50,867 bases of DNA, taken from assembly GCA_009841075.1 (NCBI GenBank), contig VXMP01000069.1:1-50867 (forward strand), given 5' to 3'. Shown one piece after another: positions 7,744-17,308 of this stretch. Under the pieces are notes generated by a model, which saw only the letters and a program-made list of their open reading frames with translations, was not told the origin of the DNA and searched no databases. Each line of letters opens with the position of its first letter. The first letter of the stretch is position 1. Source of the stretch: Acidimicrobiia bacterium. Lineage in GTDB: Bacteria; Actinomycetota; Acidimicrobiia; Spongiisociales; Spongiisociaceae. Position numbers and translations under genes: made by a program.

Positions 7744-7850
7744 AGCCGGCCGGGGCGCCGCTCCTCTCCCCCTAGGACCGCGCCCCGGCCTTCTCTTTTC
7801 CTACAGTTGGATTCGACCACTGTTAAACTTGTCTGAGCATTTCCATGCCG

Positions 7851-7922
7851 GCCCTCGTAGCTCAGGGGATAGAGCACCGGCCTCCGGAGCCGGGTGCGCA
7901 GGTTCGAATCCTGCCGGGGGCG
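7851..7922 (+). tRNA. tRNA-Arg (anticodon CCG)
   Basis: The acceptor stem pairs 7851-7857 (GCCCTCG) with 7915-7921 (CGGGGGC). The D arm is GCTC...GAGC. The anticodon stem CCGGC/GCCGG encloses CTCCGGA with anticodon CCG, reading CGG. The T arm is GCAGG-TTCGAAT-CCTGC. G7922 is the discriminator. No CCA is encoded. Confidence 0.95.
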
Positions 7923-7986
7923 CGTTCCCAATCCATGCGGAGCGCCCACTATTCTTGGGAATGCCCCATCTCCCTGAGGTTCTTCT

Positions 7987-9306
7987 ATGGCACTGCGCGA
8001 TGTGCTCCCCTTGACCTGGACTCAAACCGACCACCGGGCCCGGATCGGCGGCGTCCCGCTCCAGGCGATCGCCGAGCGTTTCGGAACCCCGGCCTACCTA
8101 TTCGATATGGCCCATATCGAAGCGCGTTTGGACCAATTTTCTCGGGCGATGGAAGGAATTGGCGTGCCCGTATACGCCACCAAGGCGTTTCTATGTCCGG
8201 CGCTGGCCGAGATGATCAGCACTCGGAACTGGTGGGTGGATGTGGTCTCGGTCGGCGAGGCCGCTCTAGCCCAACGGGGAGGGGTGCCGGCGTCCCGCAC
8301 CCTCCTGCACGGCAACCTGAAAACGGCCGCCGAGATAGACCTGGCCGTCTCGGGCCAGGTGGCGATTACCGTGATCGACAGCCTGGGGGAAATCGACCAA
8401 CTTGCCTGGGCGGGTGAGAGTGTCGGGCGTACTTTGGACGTGATGATCCGGCTCAACGAACAGGTGGGTTTGGACACCAACCGTAAGGTCTTAACCACCG
8501 GCGATAAATCAAAATTCGGTATGGCACCGGACGCCCTGGACCAGGCCATCAACCAGGTATCGGACTGCCCAAACCTTCGATTGCGAGGCCTCCACCTCCA
8601 CGCCGGTAGCCATATCACCGAACCGCAGATGTACGGGAGGATTTTGACCAGGCTGGGAGAGGCGGTGATGCGCCGTCGGTCGGCCTTCGCCACCGAGCCC
8701 GTTCTCCTGGATGTGGGGGGCGGCATGGCCTCGCCCTATCTTCGTACCGACCCGACGATCAGTCCTGACCGGATCGGCCAGGCCCTGCGGTCGGCCTTGC
8801 ACACCCAGGACCTGTTGAAGCGGATCGGGCCGGTTCAGGTCATGATCGAGCCGGGCCGAGCCTTGGTAGCCAATGCCGGGGTGCTCCTTTATGAGGTCGG
8901 GGTTCGTAAATCCCTGCCGGACGGGGGTGAAATGTTGGCCCTGGACGGGGGCATGACCGACAATCCGAGGCCGGCTTTATACGACTCCCGCTACGAGCTG
9001 CTGGTGGACGGAAAGTCGGGGAGCGAAACGACCCTCCCTTTCCGGGTGTTCGGCAGGATGTGCGAAACCGACGTTTTATTGGAGGAAGTGGCGTTACCGT
9101 CCACCATTGCCCCGGGCGATCTGGTGGCTATGCCCGCCGCCGGTGCCTACACCTTTGCCATGTCCTCTCGGTACAACGCCCTTCCCCGCCCTCCCATCCT
9201 GTTCGTCAAGGACGGAGAGGTTCGGGAGGTGGTAAGGCGGGAGACACTAAAAGAGGTCTTGGCGGGTCAAAAAACCTTGAGGGAGGCTAAGCGTATTGTT
9301 CTTTAG
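7987..9306 (+). CDS. lysA: Diaminopimelate decarboxylase
   Basis: PLP enzyme for the last step of lysine synthesis (meso-DAP to L-lysine and CO2). 439 aa. The PLP lysine lies in YATKAFLCPALAE, followed by HGNLKT, the HLHAGSHI segment, the phosphate-binding DVGGG, EPGRALVANAG, and the late active-site cysteine in FGRMCETDVL, where the usual CESxD appears as CETDV. The start ATG at 7987 has TGAGG upstream. First of three aspartate-family genes (lysA-hom-thrC), probably one operon. Confidence 0.95.
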   Translation: MALRDVLPLTWTQTDHRARIGGVPLQAIAERFGTPAYLFDMAHIEARLDQFSRAMEGIGVPVYATKAFLCPALAEMISTRNWWVDVVSVGEAALAQRGGVPASRTLLHGNLKTAAEIDLAVSGQVAITVIDSLGEIDQLAWAGESVGRTLDVMIRLNEQVGLDTNRKVLTTGDKSKFGMAPDALDQAINQVSDCPNLRLRGLHLHAGSHITEPQMYGRILTRLGEAVMRRRSAFATEPVLLDVGGGMASPYLRTDPTISPDRIGQALRSALHTQDLLKRIGPVQVMIEPGRALVANAGVLLYEVGVRKSLPDGGEMLALDGGMTDNPRPALYDSRYELLVDGKSGSETTLPFRVFGRMCETDVLLEEVALPSTIAPGDLVAMPAAGAYTFAMSSRYNALPRPPILFVKDGEVREVVRRETLKEVLAGQKTLREAKRIVL

Positions 9307-9327
9307 ACCTAAACAGGAGTACCAAAT

Positions 9328-10617
9328 ATGAGCTTGCCAATCGGGATCGGGTTTCTCGGCGCGGGTACGGTCGGCAGTGCCCTGATCCGTCGGCTCATCT
9401 ACGAGTCGGATGCCATCGCGGCCAAAACCGGTCTTGATCTGGAAGTACGCGGCATCGCGGTTAAGCATTTGGAAAAGGATCGGGGTATCGAGATACCGGC
9501 CGGTCTGCTGACCGATCGTCCGGCCGAGGTGGTCGACAACCCCGAGGTACAGATCGTGGTGGAGGTGATCGGCGGTTTGGATCCGGCCGGTGATCTGGTG
9601 ATGAGAGCCCTCCGATCCGGCAAGGCCGTGGTCACCGCCAACAAGGAGCTTATGGCCTCCCGCGGGCGGGACCTGCTCTCGGCGGCGGAAAAGGCCGGCG
9701 TTTCCCTGCTGTTCGAAGCGGCGGTGGGAGGGGGCATCCCCATCATCCGCCCGCTCTCCGAGTCGTTGGCGGGGGAGCGGATCACCTCGGTGGTGGGAAT
9801 TGTGAACGGCACCACCAACTACATATTGACCCGTATGGCCGAGGAAGGATCCGCTTACGAGGAGGTTTTGGCAGAAGCCCAGGAGCTGGGTTACGCGGAG
9901 GCCGACCCCACCGCCGATGTAGGAGGAGGGGATGCGGCGTCCAAGGCCGCCATCCTGGCCAGTCTGGCCTTCGGCATCTGGGTAGACGGTGCCAAGGTGG
10001 TGAGAGAAGGTATCGAGGACCTCCGCACCGAAGATTTCGAGTTTGCCCGCCGGCTCGGTTACATCCCCAAACTGTTGGCGGTCGCCGAGGATTCCGCCGA
10101 AGGCATAGGGGTACGGGTACACCCCACCCTGGTTCCGCTGGATCATCCGCTGGCCTCGGTTCGGGGGGCCACCAATGCGGTGTTCGTTTCGGGCCCGTCG
10201 ATCGGCGAGCTGCTTTTCACCGGTCCAGGTGCAGGAGGTGAGCCGACCGCCACCGCCATCCTAGGTGACCTGATCGCCGCCGCCCGGGAGCGGTTGGCCG
10301 GTACGGAAGTCGATGCCCGGATCCGGTTCGTAGCCGGGCATCTCAGGAGGCCGGAGGATATTTCCACCCAATGGCTGCTGAGGATCACCGTGATTGATCG
10401 GCCTGGGGTTTTGGCCCGGATCGCCGGGGTTTTTGGGACCCATTTGGTCTCGATCAAGTCGGTTTGGCAGGACGGCCGGGGTGACGAGGCCACCCTGTTG
10501 CTGGTGACCCACGAGTCTCCGGAGGGTGACTTGCAAAAGGCCGCCTCCGACCTGTCCAAGCTGGATGTGGTGACGGAGGTGGCGTCGGCTATGCGGGTCT
10601 ACAGCCAAGAAATCTAG
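9328..10617 (+). CDS. hom: Homoserine dehydrogenase with ACT domain
   Basis: Reduces aspartate semialdehyde to homoserine with NAD(P)H, at the branch to threonine and methionine. 429 aa. The N-terminal Rossmann motif is GFLGAGTVGSALI; catalytic segments are VTANKELMA, EAAVGGGIPII, GIVNGTTNYIL and EAQELGYAEADPTADVGG. The last ~80 residues form an ACT domain (TVIDRPGVLARIAGVFG), which usually confers feedback control by threonine. AGGAG lies 10 nt before the ATG. Its TAG stop is directly followed by the thrC ATG. Confidence 0.96.
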   Translation: MSLPIGIGFLGAGTVGSALIRRLIYESDAIAAKTGLDLEVRGIAVKHLEKDRGIEIPAGLLTDRPAEVVDNPEVQIVVEVIGGLDPAGDLVMRALRSGKAVVTANKELMASRGRDLLSAAEKAGVSLLFEAAVGGGIPIIRPLSESLAGERITSVVGIVNGTTNYILTRMAEEGSAYEEVLAEAQELGYAEADPTADVGGGDAASKAAILASLAFGIWVDGAKVVREGIEDLRTEDFEFARRLGYIPKLLAVAEDSAEGIGVRVHPTLVPLDHPLASVRGATNAVFVSGPSIGELLFTGPGAGGEPTATAILGDLIAAARERLAGTEVDARIRFVAGHLRRPEDISTQWLLRITVIDRPGVLARIAGVFGTHLVSIKSVWQDGRGDEATLLLVTHESPEGDLQKAASDLSKLDVVTEVASAMRVYSQEI

Positions 10618-11976
10618 ATGGTTCGGCTGGTCTCCACGCGCGGTGGTCCGGCGGTTGATTTCACTACCGCGATACTGTCCGGTTTGGCCCCGGACGGCGG
10701 ACTTTACGTACCCGAAGCCTGGCCGAGTCTGCCGCGGCCGGACTCGCCCACCGGGTTTAATGAGGTGGCCGAAGCGGTTATAGGAAGGTTCACCTCCGAG
10801 CTCTCCTCGGGCGGGGAACTCAGCCAACTGGTCGGCGACTCTTTCGCCCGCTTCGAGCACCCCGAAATAGCTCCTTTGGTCGAGTTGGCACCCAACCTGT
10901 ATCTGATGGAGCTGTTTTGGGGACCCACCCTCGCCTTCAAGGACTTCGCCCTTCAGGTGTTGGGCCGTCTGGTTGACGTTGCCCTCGGCAGGAGGGGGGG
11001 CCGGGCCATGATCCTCGGGGCCACCTCGGGAGATACCGGTTCGGCGGCTATGGAGGCCTTTCGGGATCGGGAGTGGGTAGACGTGGTCATCCTCTTCCCG
11101 GCCGGGCGGACCACCGAGGTACAAAGACTTCAGATGACCACCATCGACTCGCCCAACGTCCACGCCATAGCGGTCGAGGGAACCTTCGACGACTGCCAGG
11201 ACCTGGTTAAAGCGGTGTTTGCCGACGCCGAGCTGCGGAACCGCCTTTCCCTTACCACCGCCAACTCGATCAATTTCGGCCGGTTGGTCACCCAGATCGC
11301 CTACTACGTCTGGGCGGTGGAACGCCTGGGTAAACCGGTCACATTCGCGGTGCCGAGCGGCAACTTCGGCAACGTCTACTCTGGGTACGCCGCCGCCTGC
11401 ATGGGGGCACCCATCCGGAAGCTGATAGTGGGCAGCAACGCCAACAACGTCCTGGACGGGTTCTTCCGTAACGGGCGACTGGACCTCGGCGAGGTTATTC
11501 CCACCCTAAGCCCGTCAATGGATATTCAGATTCCTTCCAATCTGGAGCGGCTGATGTTCGACCTTTACCGGAGGGACGGTAGGGAGCTGACAGAAGCCAT
11601 GGGACAACTCCGGGAGAAGGGTAGATTGGAAGTAGGGGAGGGGATCTATCCGCTGTTTATTTCTCGATGGTGTGACGACCAGGCGACCATAAGAACCATG
11701 CGGGAGGTGCATAGTAACTACGGAATCGTGGTCGATCCCCATTCGGCGGTCGGAATTGCGGCGGCCCGGGAGACGAAAACGGAGGGCCCGGTGGTTTGCC
11801 TGGCGACCGCCCATCCGGCCAAATTTCCCGAAGCGGTGCGGCAGGCCATCGGCCATCTCCCTGCGCAGCCACCCTCTATCGAAGATCTGTACCACCGTCC
11901 CGAACGGGTCACCGATATACCGGGCGATCTGCAAGTCCTGCGCCGGTTGTTAAAGGAAAAAAGCCGCTTCTGGTAA
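10618..11976 (+). CDS. thrC: Threonine synthase
   Basis: PLP enzyme converting O-phosphohomoserine to threonine. 452 aa, the longer form of threonine synthase that begins directly with a VRLVSTRGGP-type lead. The PLP lysine is in PTLAFKDFALQ, and the phosphate loop is ATSGDTGSAA; NSINFGRLVTQ and VPSGNFGN are also typical. The ATG abuts the hom stop with no gap, so translation is coupled. A promoter for rho begins just after the stop. The thrB homoserine kinase is not in the window. Confidence 0.95.
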   Translation: MVRLVSTRGGPAVDFTTAILSGLAPDGGLYVPEAWPSLPRPDSPTGFNEVAEAVIGRFTSELSSGGELSQLVGDSFARFEHPEIAPLVELAPNLYLMELFWGPTLAFKDFALQVLGRLVDVALGRRGGRAMILGATSGDTGSAAMEAFRDREWVDVVILFPAGRTTEVQRLQMTTIDSPNVHAIAVEGTFDDCQDLVKAVFADAELRNRLSLTTANSINFGRLVTQIAYYVWAVERLGKPVTFAVPSGNFGNVYSGYAAACMGAPIRKLIVGSNANNVLDGFFRNGRLDLGEVIPTLSPSMDIQIPSNLERLMFDLYRRDGRELTEAMGQLREKGRLEVGEGIYPLFISRWCDDQATIRTMREVHSNYGIVVDPHSAVGIAAARETKTEGPVVCLATAHPAKFPEAVRQAIGHLPAQPPSIEDLYHRPERVTDIPGDLQVLRRLLKEKSRFW

Positions 11977-11983
11977 GCCTTCT

Positions 11984-12014
11984 TTGACATCTCTCACCCT
12001 CTCTGTGGTAGAGT
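11984..12014 (+). promoter_or_regulatory. Promoter of rho
   Basis: TTGACA at 11984-11989 is an exact -35 and TAGAGT at 12009-12014 a plausible -10, spacing 19 nt. It starts 8 nt after the thrC stop and points to rho, giving a leader of roughly 270 nt. Confidence 0.55.
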
Positions 12015-12292
12015 AAGACCTGAGCCCACCCGAGCTGTGAGGCTTCCAATCCCCGCCATCGGAGTTTTATAGCCCTATTCCGGTGTTCTCGTAAACAGGC
12101 CGAGCGGTCATCTCAAGGCATCCCGGGGCTATGACCGAAACCTTTTTGATTACCTGATAGGTCCCGAAAAGGTTATCCGATGAAGGTATCCGGTTCCGAT
12201 TTGGTAAATCGCCTTTCAGGACCAGGGATAGGGATATATCGAATAAAGACACCTCCCCTTTTGGTGGGTAGGTGCATTATGGAGGAATACAA
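12015..12292 (+). promoter_or_regulatory. Long leader of rho
   Basis: About 270 nt between the putative promoter and the rho start, without a supported gene. It contains short complementary segments, including a CACCTCCCC...GGTGGGTAGGTG element (12250-12274) immediately before the ribosome site GGAGGA (12281-12286). Rho genes in several bacteria are controlled by attenuation or Rho-dependent termination in their own leader; that this one works so is inference. The pairing next to the ribosome site could also control translation. Confidence 0.4.
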
Positions 12293-13765
12293 ATGGCCAC
12301 CCGATCCGATTTACAGTCTAAGAACATAAAGGACCTGCGCGCCATCGCTTCGGCGGTCGGGGTAGAGGCCGACGGCTTGCAAAAAGCCAAGCTGATCGAT
12401 GCGATTATGTCGAAGGACGGTTTTGAGTTGGCGGCGGAGGTTGCTCAGGTTGACCTGCCCGACGCCACGATTCGGGAAGTGCAGGCCAACGGTGACTCTC
12501 AGTCCCGGTCGAACTCCGATGAAACTTCGGTCCCGGGTGGTCTCCGCGGTCACGAAGCAGGTGCCAGAAGGGGCAGACCGACTTCCGGAGGACCCGCCGG
12601 ACGGCGGCACGGAAGGAGAGGTACCGGCGGACCCATACAGGAAAGGCCTACCGAGACCCGGGAAGGTGCTCTGGATATCCTCCCGGAAGGCTACGGGTTT
12701 CTTCGCTGTACCGGATATCTCCCCAGCGACCAGGATGTTTACGTATCTGCAGGCCAGATCCGCAAGTTCGCGCTCCGGAAGGGCGACATTTTAAGCGGCC
12801 CGGTGCGTCCCCCTCGTAACCAGGAGAAATTTCCCGCTCTCGCCCGGATCGAGGAGAGCAACGGGATGTCCCTTCAGGAAGCCCGACAGCGCCCCAAGTT
12901 TGCCAACCTTACGCCCTTATTTCCCGATGTTCGGTTGCGGCTGGAGGTTTCGGGTAAACCCAAGAGCACCCTCACCCGCATTATCGACCTGATCGCCCCG
13001 ATCGGTAAAGGTCAGCGGGGTTTGATCGTCTCCCCGCCCAAAGCGGGCAAGACCACGGTACTCAAAGAAATCGCCCAGGCCATCACCGTCAACAACCCGG
13101 AGTGCTACCTGATGGTGGTGCTGGTCGACGAGCGCCCGGAAGAGGTCACCGACATGCAGCGCTCGGTCAAGGGTGAGGTGATCTATTCCACCTTCGATCG
13201 TCCGGCCGAGGAACACACCCAGGTGTCCGAGCTGGCCATCGAGAGAGCCAAGCGGCTGGTGGAGATGGGTACCGATGTGGTGGTGCTGCTCGACTCGATT
13301 ACCCGCCTGGCCCGGGCCCATAACCTGGCTACCCCGGCTTCGGGGCGGATTTTGTCCGGTGGGGTGGACTCCACCGCCCTTTACCCGCCCAAGCGCTTTT
13401 TTGGTGCCGCCCGCAACATCGAAGAGGGAGGCAGCCTGACCATAATCGGAACCGCTCTGGTTGAGACCGGTTCGAAAATGGACGAGGTGATCTTCGAGGA
13501 GTTCAAAGGCACCGGTAACATGGAACTACGCCTCGACCGTAAACTGGCCGATCGGCGGGTCTATCCGGCTATCGACATAGCCTCGTCCGGCACCCGACGG
13601 GAGGAGCTCCTGTTCGACCCGGACGAGCTGCAGCAGGTTTGGAAGCTGCGTCGGGTGCTGTTGGGATTAGACCCCGGTGCGGCCCTAGAGCTGCTGATCG
13701 ACAAGCTGAAGACTTCCAAATCCAACGCCGATTTCCTGACCGAGGTAGCCCGGTCCCGTAACTAA
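12293..13765 (+). CDS. rho: Transcription termination factor Rho
   Basis: Hexameric RNA-dependent ATPase that ends transcription. 490 aa from the ATG at 12293, preceded by GGAGGA at 6 nt; an in-frame GTG at 12272 overlaps the ribosome site and is less likely. Domains: SAP-like N-terminus ([15 protein letters not shown], about 10-24); an Arg/Gly-rich insert at about 80-113, typical of Actinobacteria but shorter than in Micrococcus or Mycobacterium; the cold-shock RNA-binding domain (EGYGFLRC...); the ATPase with Walker A PPKAGKT (248-254) and Walker [17 protein letters not shown]. First gene of a conserved core cluster. Confidence 0.97.
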   Translation: MATRSDLQSKNIKDLRAIASAVGVEADGLQKAKLIDAIMSKDGFELAAEVAQVDLPDATIREVQANGDSQSRSNSDETSVPGGLRGHEAGARRGRPTSGGPAGRRHGRRGTGGPIQERPTETREGALDILPEGYGFLRCTGYLPSDQDVYVSAGQIRKFALRKGDILSGPVRPPRNQEKFPALARIEESNGMSLQEARQRPKFANLTPLFPDVRLRLEVSGKPKSTLTRIIDLIAPIGKGQRGLIVSPPKAGKTTVLKEIAQAITVNNPECYLMVVLVDERPEEVTDMQRSVKGEVIYSTFDRPAEEHTQVSELAIERAKRLVEMGTDVVVLLDSITRLARAHNLATPASGRILSGGVDSTALYPPKRFFGAARNIEEGGSLTIIGTALVETGSKMDEVIFEEFKGTGNMELRLDRKLADRRVYPAIDIASSGTRREELLFDPDELQQVWKLRRVLLGLDPGAALELLIDKLKTSKSNADFLTEVARSRN

Positions 13766-13775
13766 AGGAGGAGAC

Positions 13776-14048
13776 GTGAAAGACGAAATACATCCCCCCT
13801 ACCGACCGGTGGTGTTTCAGGACCCGTCGGTGGATTTTGCGTTCCTCACCCGGTCGACCATCCAAACCAACGAGACCATCGTCTGGGAGGACGGGGAAAC
13901 CTATCCACTGGCCCGGGTCGAAATTTCCAGCGCCAGCCATCCGTTCTTCACGGGTAAGCAGAAGCTGGTGGATACCGCCGGACGGGTGGAACGATTCGAG
14001 CGGCGCTACGGCCGGAAAGTCCGTGATCAGAAGGATACGGAACAATAA
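13776..14048 (+). CDS. rpmE2: Ribosomal protein L31 type B
   Basis: 90 aa. [24 protein letters not shown] and [15 protein letters not shown] are diagnostic of L31. There is no cysteine, so this is the zinc-free type B form; zinc-binding paralogues are often replaced by it when zinc is scarce, but here it sits in the housekeeping rho-prfA cluster and may be the only copy. GTG start with an excellent AAAGGAGGA 5 nt upstream. Confidence 0.94.
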   Translation: MKDEIHPPYRPVVFQDPSVDFAFLTRSTIQTNETIVWEDGETYPLARVEISSASHPFFTGKQKLVDTAGRVERFERRYGRKVRDQKDTEQ

Positions 14049-14161
14049 TCTCAACCAGGTGTTGCTGAGAAATGTCCTATTGGCCCGATAGCCATATGCT
14101 AAACCCCCCGGTAGAGCCATCCAGGGCCACTCCACCTCCGTCTTTTCCAGCACCCTTCTAA

Positions 14162-15094
14162 ATGGCCAGGCAGTCGGGGACGACCGTCGGAGGGCAGGCG
14201 GTGTTGGAGGGGGTGATGATTCGGGCACCCTCGGCCTGGTCGGTGGCGGTACGTAACCCATCAGGTGAGATAGAGGCGATCAGCCACCGGCTTCCCAGAA
14301 TCAGCTCCAGGTCCCGTTGGGCCCGGATTCCGTTAATCCGAGGGGTGCTGGTGCTGGGAGAGACCTTGGTACTCGGCTTTCGGGCTTTGGCCTGGTCGGG
14401 ACAGCGGTCGATGGGCGAAGAGGAAGAGCCGGTCACCAAAGGACAGATGGCCGGTTCTATGACCATAGCGGCGGTTCTGTTTGTGGGGATATTCATCGTC
14501 ATCCCCCTGCTGGTAGCCCGCTGGGGAGGATTCAATGCCGATTCGGTATGGTTTCATCTTATTGAAGCGGTGATCCGGATCGGCTTGTTGGTCGGTTATG
14601 TCTGGCTGATAGGGCGATGGGAAGAGATAGGACGGGTTTATGCCTATCACGGTGCCGAACACATGACCATCCATGCCTATGAGGCAGGCGATCCACTAGA
14701 CAGAGACCATATCGCCGCCTATCGTCCCGAACACCCTCGGTGCGGGACCAGCTTTCTGTTGCTGGTGATGCTGACGGCCATAGTGGTGTTCAGCGTGGTC
14801 GGAAGCCTGCCCTGGTATGGGCTGATAGCCAGTCGGGTGGTACTTATTCCGGTGGTGGCGGGTATCTCCTATGAGCTGCTGAAATTGGGAGGTGCCCGGG
14901 CCGACCGACCGCTGGGGCGGCTCCTGACCCGGCCCGGACTATGGCTCCAGCGCCTCACTACCCGGTTTCCCGAGATGCATATGATCGACGTGGCCGTCAC
15001 CGCCCTGCTCTCCGCTTTGAGCGACGAAGAGGTGGGGGAGGTGCTGGCCAGGGGGCCGATCGTCCCCGAGGCGTTGACCGCCTATACCCGTTAG
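14162..15094 (+). CDS. DUF1385 (YqhQ-like) membrane protein
   Basis: 310 aa. The start VGGQAVLEGVMIRAP is the family signature and YHGAEHMTIHAYEAGDPL a second conserved block. Hydrophobic segments near 100-122, 138-160, 200-222 and 228-250 predict an integral membrane protein. Function unknown. Conserved beside rpmE and prfA in many Actinobacteria and other Gram-positive or deep-branching bacteria. No clear ribosome site is seen before the ATG at 14162; a 113-nt gap separates it from rpmE2 and holds nothing I recognise. Confidence 0.9.
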   Translation: MARQSGTTVGGQAVLEGVMIRAPSAWSVAVRNPSGEIEAISHRLPRISSRSRWARIPLIRGVLVLGETLVLGFRALAWSGQRSMGEEEEPVTKGQMAGSMTIAAVLFVGIFIVIPLLVARWGGFNADSVWFHLIEAVIRIGLLVGYVWLIGRWEEIGRVYAYHGAEHMTIHAYEAGDPLDRDHIAAYRPEHPRCGTSFLLLVMLTAIVVFSVVGSLPWYGLIASRVVLIPVVAGISYELLKLGGARADRPLGRLLTRPGLWLQRLTTRFPEMHMIDVAVTALLSALSDEEVGEVLARGPIVPEALTAYTR

Positions 15095-15107
15095 GAAGGA
15101 GCAGGTC

Positions 15108-16184
15108 TTGGATCAGAAGCTTCTCGACGGTCTGGCCGAGATAGAAGCGTCTTTTAAGGAGGCCGAGGTTTTGCTGATGGATCCGGCAGTGTTGGGCGAT
15201 CAGACCAGATACCGCCAGGTATCTCGGGAATATGCCCGGCTCCGGTCCCTGGTACGGGCCTACCGTTTGTGGACGGCGGCGGTCACCGAATCCCGTGAAG
15301 CTACCGAGCTGGCCGAAAAGGAAGAGGACCCCGAGCTGGCAGCGGAGTGGCAAGAGTTGGCCGTTACCCGACAGAGCGACGCCGAACAGATTGCCGAGGA
15401 ACTTCGAGCCGCCTTCACCCAGGAGGACCCGGAAGACGCCAAGGACGCCATTGTAGAGATAAGGGCGGCGGCCGGAGGTGCCGAAGCCTCTCTTTGGGCC
15501 GCCGATCTGCACCGCATGTATCAGCGTTTCACCGAGACCGAAGGGCTGGTTTTAGAGCCGATCGACAGCGCCGGCGCGGAGGGTGGCGGTCTGAGCTCGG
15601 TGATCTTCGGGGTCAAAGGGCCGGGTGCCTTCGGCCGGTTCAAGTTCGAGGCCGGGGTTCACCGGGTGCAGAGGGTACCCAAAACCGAGGCGCAGGGTCG
15701 GGTACATACCTCCACCGCCACGGTGGCGGTGATGCCCGAAGCCGAGGAGGTGGATGTTCAGATCGGCGATGGCGACGTCAAGGTGGACACCTTCCGAGCG
15801 TCCGGACCGGGCGGCCAGTCGGTCAACAAAACCGATTCGGCGGTCCGGCTCACCCATTTTCCCACCGGTCTGGTAGTTACCTGCCAGGACGAAAAGTCGC
15901 AGCTTCAGAACAAGGAAAAGGCCTTTCGGGTGCTGCGGGCCCGTCTCTATGAGGAAATGCGGCTTTCCCTGGAAGCCGACCGGGCCGCCGGACGCCGTTC
16001 TCAGATCGGCACCGGTGATCGATCCGAGAAGATCCGAACCTATAACTTCAAAGAAAACCGGGTTACGGATCATCGGATAGGCCTCACCGTGCGCCGCCTC
16101 GCCCAGATACTGGACGGCGACCTGTCGGTATTTGTGGACGCTTTGGTAGCTGATCAGGCCACCCGCCAGATATCGGAAATATGA
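15108..16184 (+). CDS. prfA: Peptide chain release factor 1
   Basis: Ends translation at UAA and UAG. 358 aa. The peptidyl-tRNA hydrolysis motif is in ASGPGGQSVNKTD. The stop-codon recognition tripeptide of the PxT type is PKT in RVPKTEAQGRVHTS, which marks RF1 rather than RF2 (SPF). The TTG start at 15108 follows a ribosome site (AGGAAGGAG) closely after the DUF1385 stop. The GGQ glutamine is the target of PrmC, encoded two genes downstream. Its stop overlaps the next ATG (ATGA). Confidence 0.96.
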   Translation: MDQKLLDGLAEIEASFKEAEVLLMDPAVLGDQTRYRQVSREYARLRSLVRAYRLWTAAVTESREATELAEKEEDPELAAEWQELAVTRQSDAEQIAEELRAAFTQEDPEDAKDAIVEIRAAAGGAEASLWAADLHRMYQRFTETEGLVLEPIDSAGAEGGGLSSVIFGVKGPGAFGRFKFEAGVHRVQRVPKTEAQGRVHTSTATVAVMPEAEEVDVQIGDGDVKVDTFRASGPGGQSVNKTDSAVRLTHFPTGLVVTCQDEKSQLQNKEKAFRVLRARLYEEMRLSLEADRAAGRRSQIGTGDRSEKIRTYNFKENRVTDHRIGLTVRRLAQILDGDLSVFVDALVADQATRQISEI

Positions 16185-16438
16185 TCTTCTACGTCCGTTT
16201 TCCGGCCCATGCCGAGCCTCCTCCTGAAGCGGTCGAAGAAATAGTGCAGACCTGTATCAGCCGCTTCGGGTCGGTGATAGGCGCATCGGAGGACTCGATC
16301 GATGTGGAAATGAGCGACCAGGCACCGGCCGGGGTTATGGCTATGCTGGCGGCGGAACTGCGGGCCGCCGGACTCCCTCCGGATACGGTGATCGCCATCC
16401 CCTCCCGAGGCCAGCGGCTGGGGATATACGAGATCTAG
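16181..16438 (+). CDS. Small conserved-context protein of unknown function (85 aa)
   Basis: Its ATG overlaps the prfA stop by 4 nt, so it is translationally coupled between prfA and prmC. The predicted pattern strand-helix-strand-helix-strand (IFYVRFPA; EAVEEIVQTCISRFG; SIDVEMS; VMAMLAAELRAAG; VIAIPS) suggests a small ferredoxin-like alpha/beta fold. I recognise no family and can only say it is probably real. Confidence 0.7.
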   Translation: MIFYVRFPAHAEPPPEAVEEIVQTCISRFGSVIGASEDSIDVEMSDQAPAGVMAMLAAELRAAGLPPDTVIAIPSRGQRLGIYEI

Positions 16439-16453
16439 CACGGATTAATCGGG

Positions 16454-17308
16454 GTGAACTCAATAGTTGGAGAAGGCGGTTCGCCTTTGGCGGCGGTCAA
16501 CTCGCAGCACCTGGTTGACGACAAACACCTGCCCTCCCATGAGGCGATTCGGCTGCTGGCCGCCGTCACCGGTCGGTCGGGTGCCGAGCTGCGGGCCGGA
16601 GTTTTGGTAGAGCCTCGGTCTGTTGACCTATTCCATCATTTGGCGGATCGGCGGGCGAGTGGAACCCCGCTTCAGTATCTGGAAGGTACCGTATCGTTCG
16701 GCCCGATAGAGCTGCTGGTGGATAGCCGGGCGCTGATCCCCCGGCCGGAGACCGAACAGCTTTGGGAAACGGCGATCGGCCAGATACCCCTCGACTCTCC
16801 ATTTACAGTGGTTGATCTGGGAACCGGTTCCGGCTGCCTGGCCTTGGCCATTGCGCATGAGCGACCTCGAACGCGGGTGGTGGCCTGTGATATCAGCCCG
16901 GACGCCCTTGATCTGGCCCGTCTCAACGCCTTCCTCCTGGACCTACCGGTCGAGTTCTTCCAGGGCGACCGCCTCTCTGCCCTACCTACCGCTTTGTCGG
17001 GAAGGATCGACCTGATCGTCACCAACCCCCCTTACATCTCCGAGTCGGAATGGCCGGGGCTCCCCGAAGAGGTCCGCGACCATGAACCCCGGATTGCGCT
17101 GGTGGCCGGAGACGGGCTGCGCGAGTTCAGGTATCTGGCGTCCCATGCCCCGTCATGGCTGGTCTCCGGCGGCGGGCTGGCCGCAGAGATAGGTGACGGG
17201 CAGGGCCAAGCCATCCTGCGGCTGTTCTCTACCCCGCGCTGGGCCGCAGAGATCCGGAGAGACCTGGCCGGACGGGAACGCTTTCTGATCGCCCGGCTTC
17301 AAACGTGA
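16454..17308 (+). CDS. prmC: Release factor N5-glutamine methyltransferase PrmC
   Basis: SAM-dependent methylation of the GGQ glutamine of RF1 and RF2. 284 aa. The SAM loop is VVDLGTGSGCLALAIA and the catalytic motif is VTNPPYI (NPPY binds the glutamine side chain). The N-terminal helical domain carries GTPLQYLEGTVSFG, typical of the family. The GTG start at 16454 is the first in frame after the 85-aa gene. The end overlaps tsaC by 4 nt. Confidence 0.95.
   Translation: MNSIVGEGGSPLAAVNSQHLVDDKHLPSHEAIRLLAAVTGRSGAELRAGVLVEPRSVDLFHHLADRRASGTPLQYLEGTVSFGPIELLVDSRALIPRPETEQLWETAIGQIPLDSPFTVVDLGTGSGCLALAIAHERPRTRVVACDISPDALDLARLNAFLLDLPVEFFQGDRLSALPTALSGRIDLIVTNPPYISESEWPGLPEEVRDHEPRIALVAGDGLREFRYLASHAPSWLVSGGGLAAEIGDGQGQAILRLFSTPRWAAEIRRDLAGRERFLIARLQT

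Noticed and set aside
12067-12252. 61-aa minus-strand open frame in the rho leader
   Set aside because: No ribosome site or recognisable motif, and it lies in a region better explained as the rho leader; kept out of the gene list.
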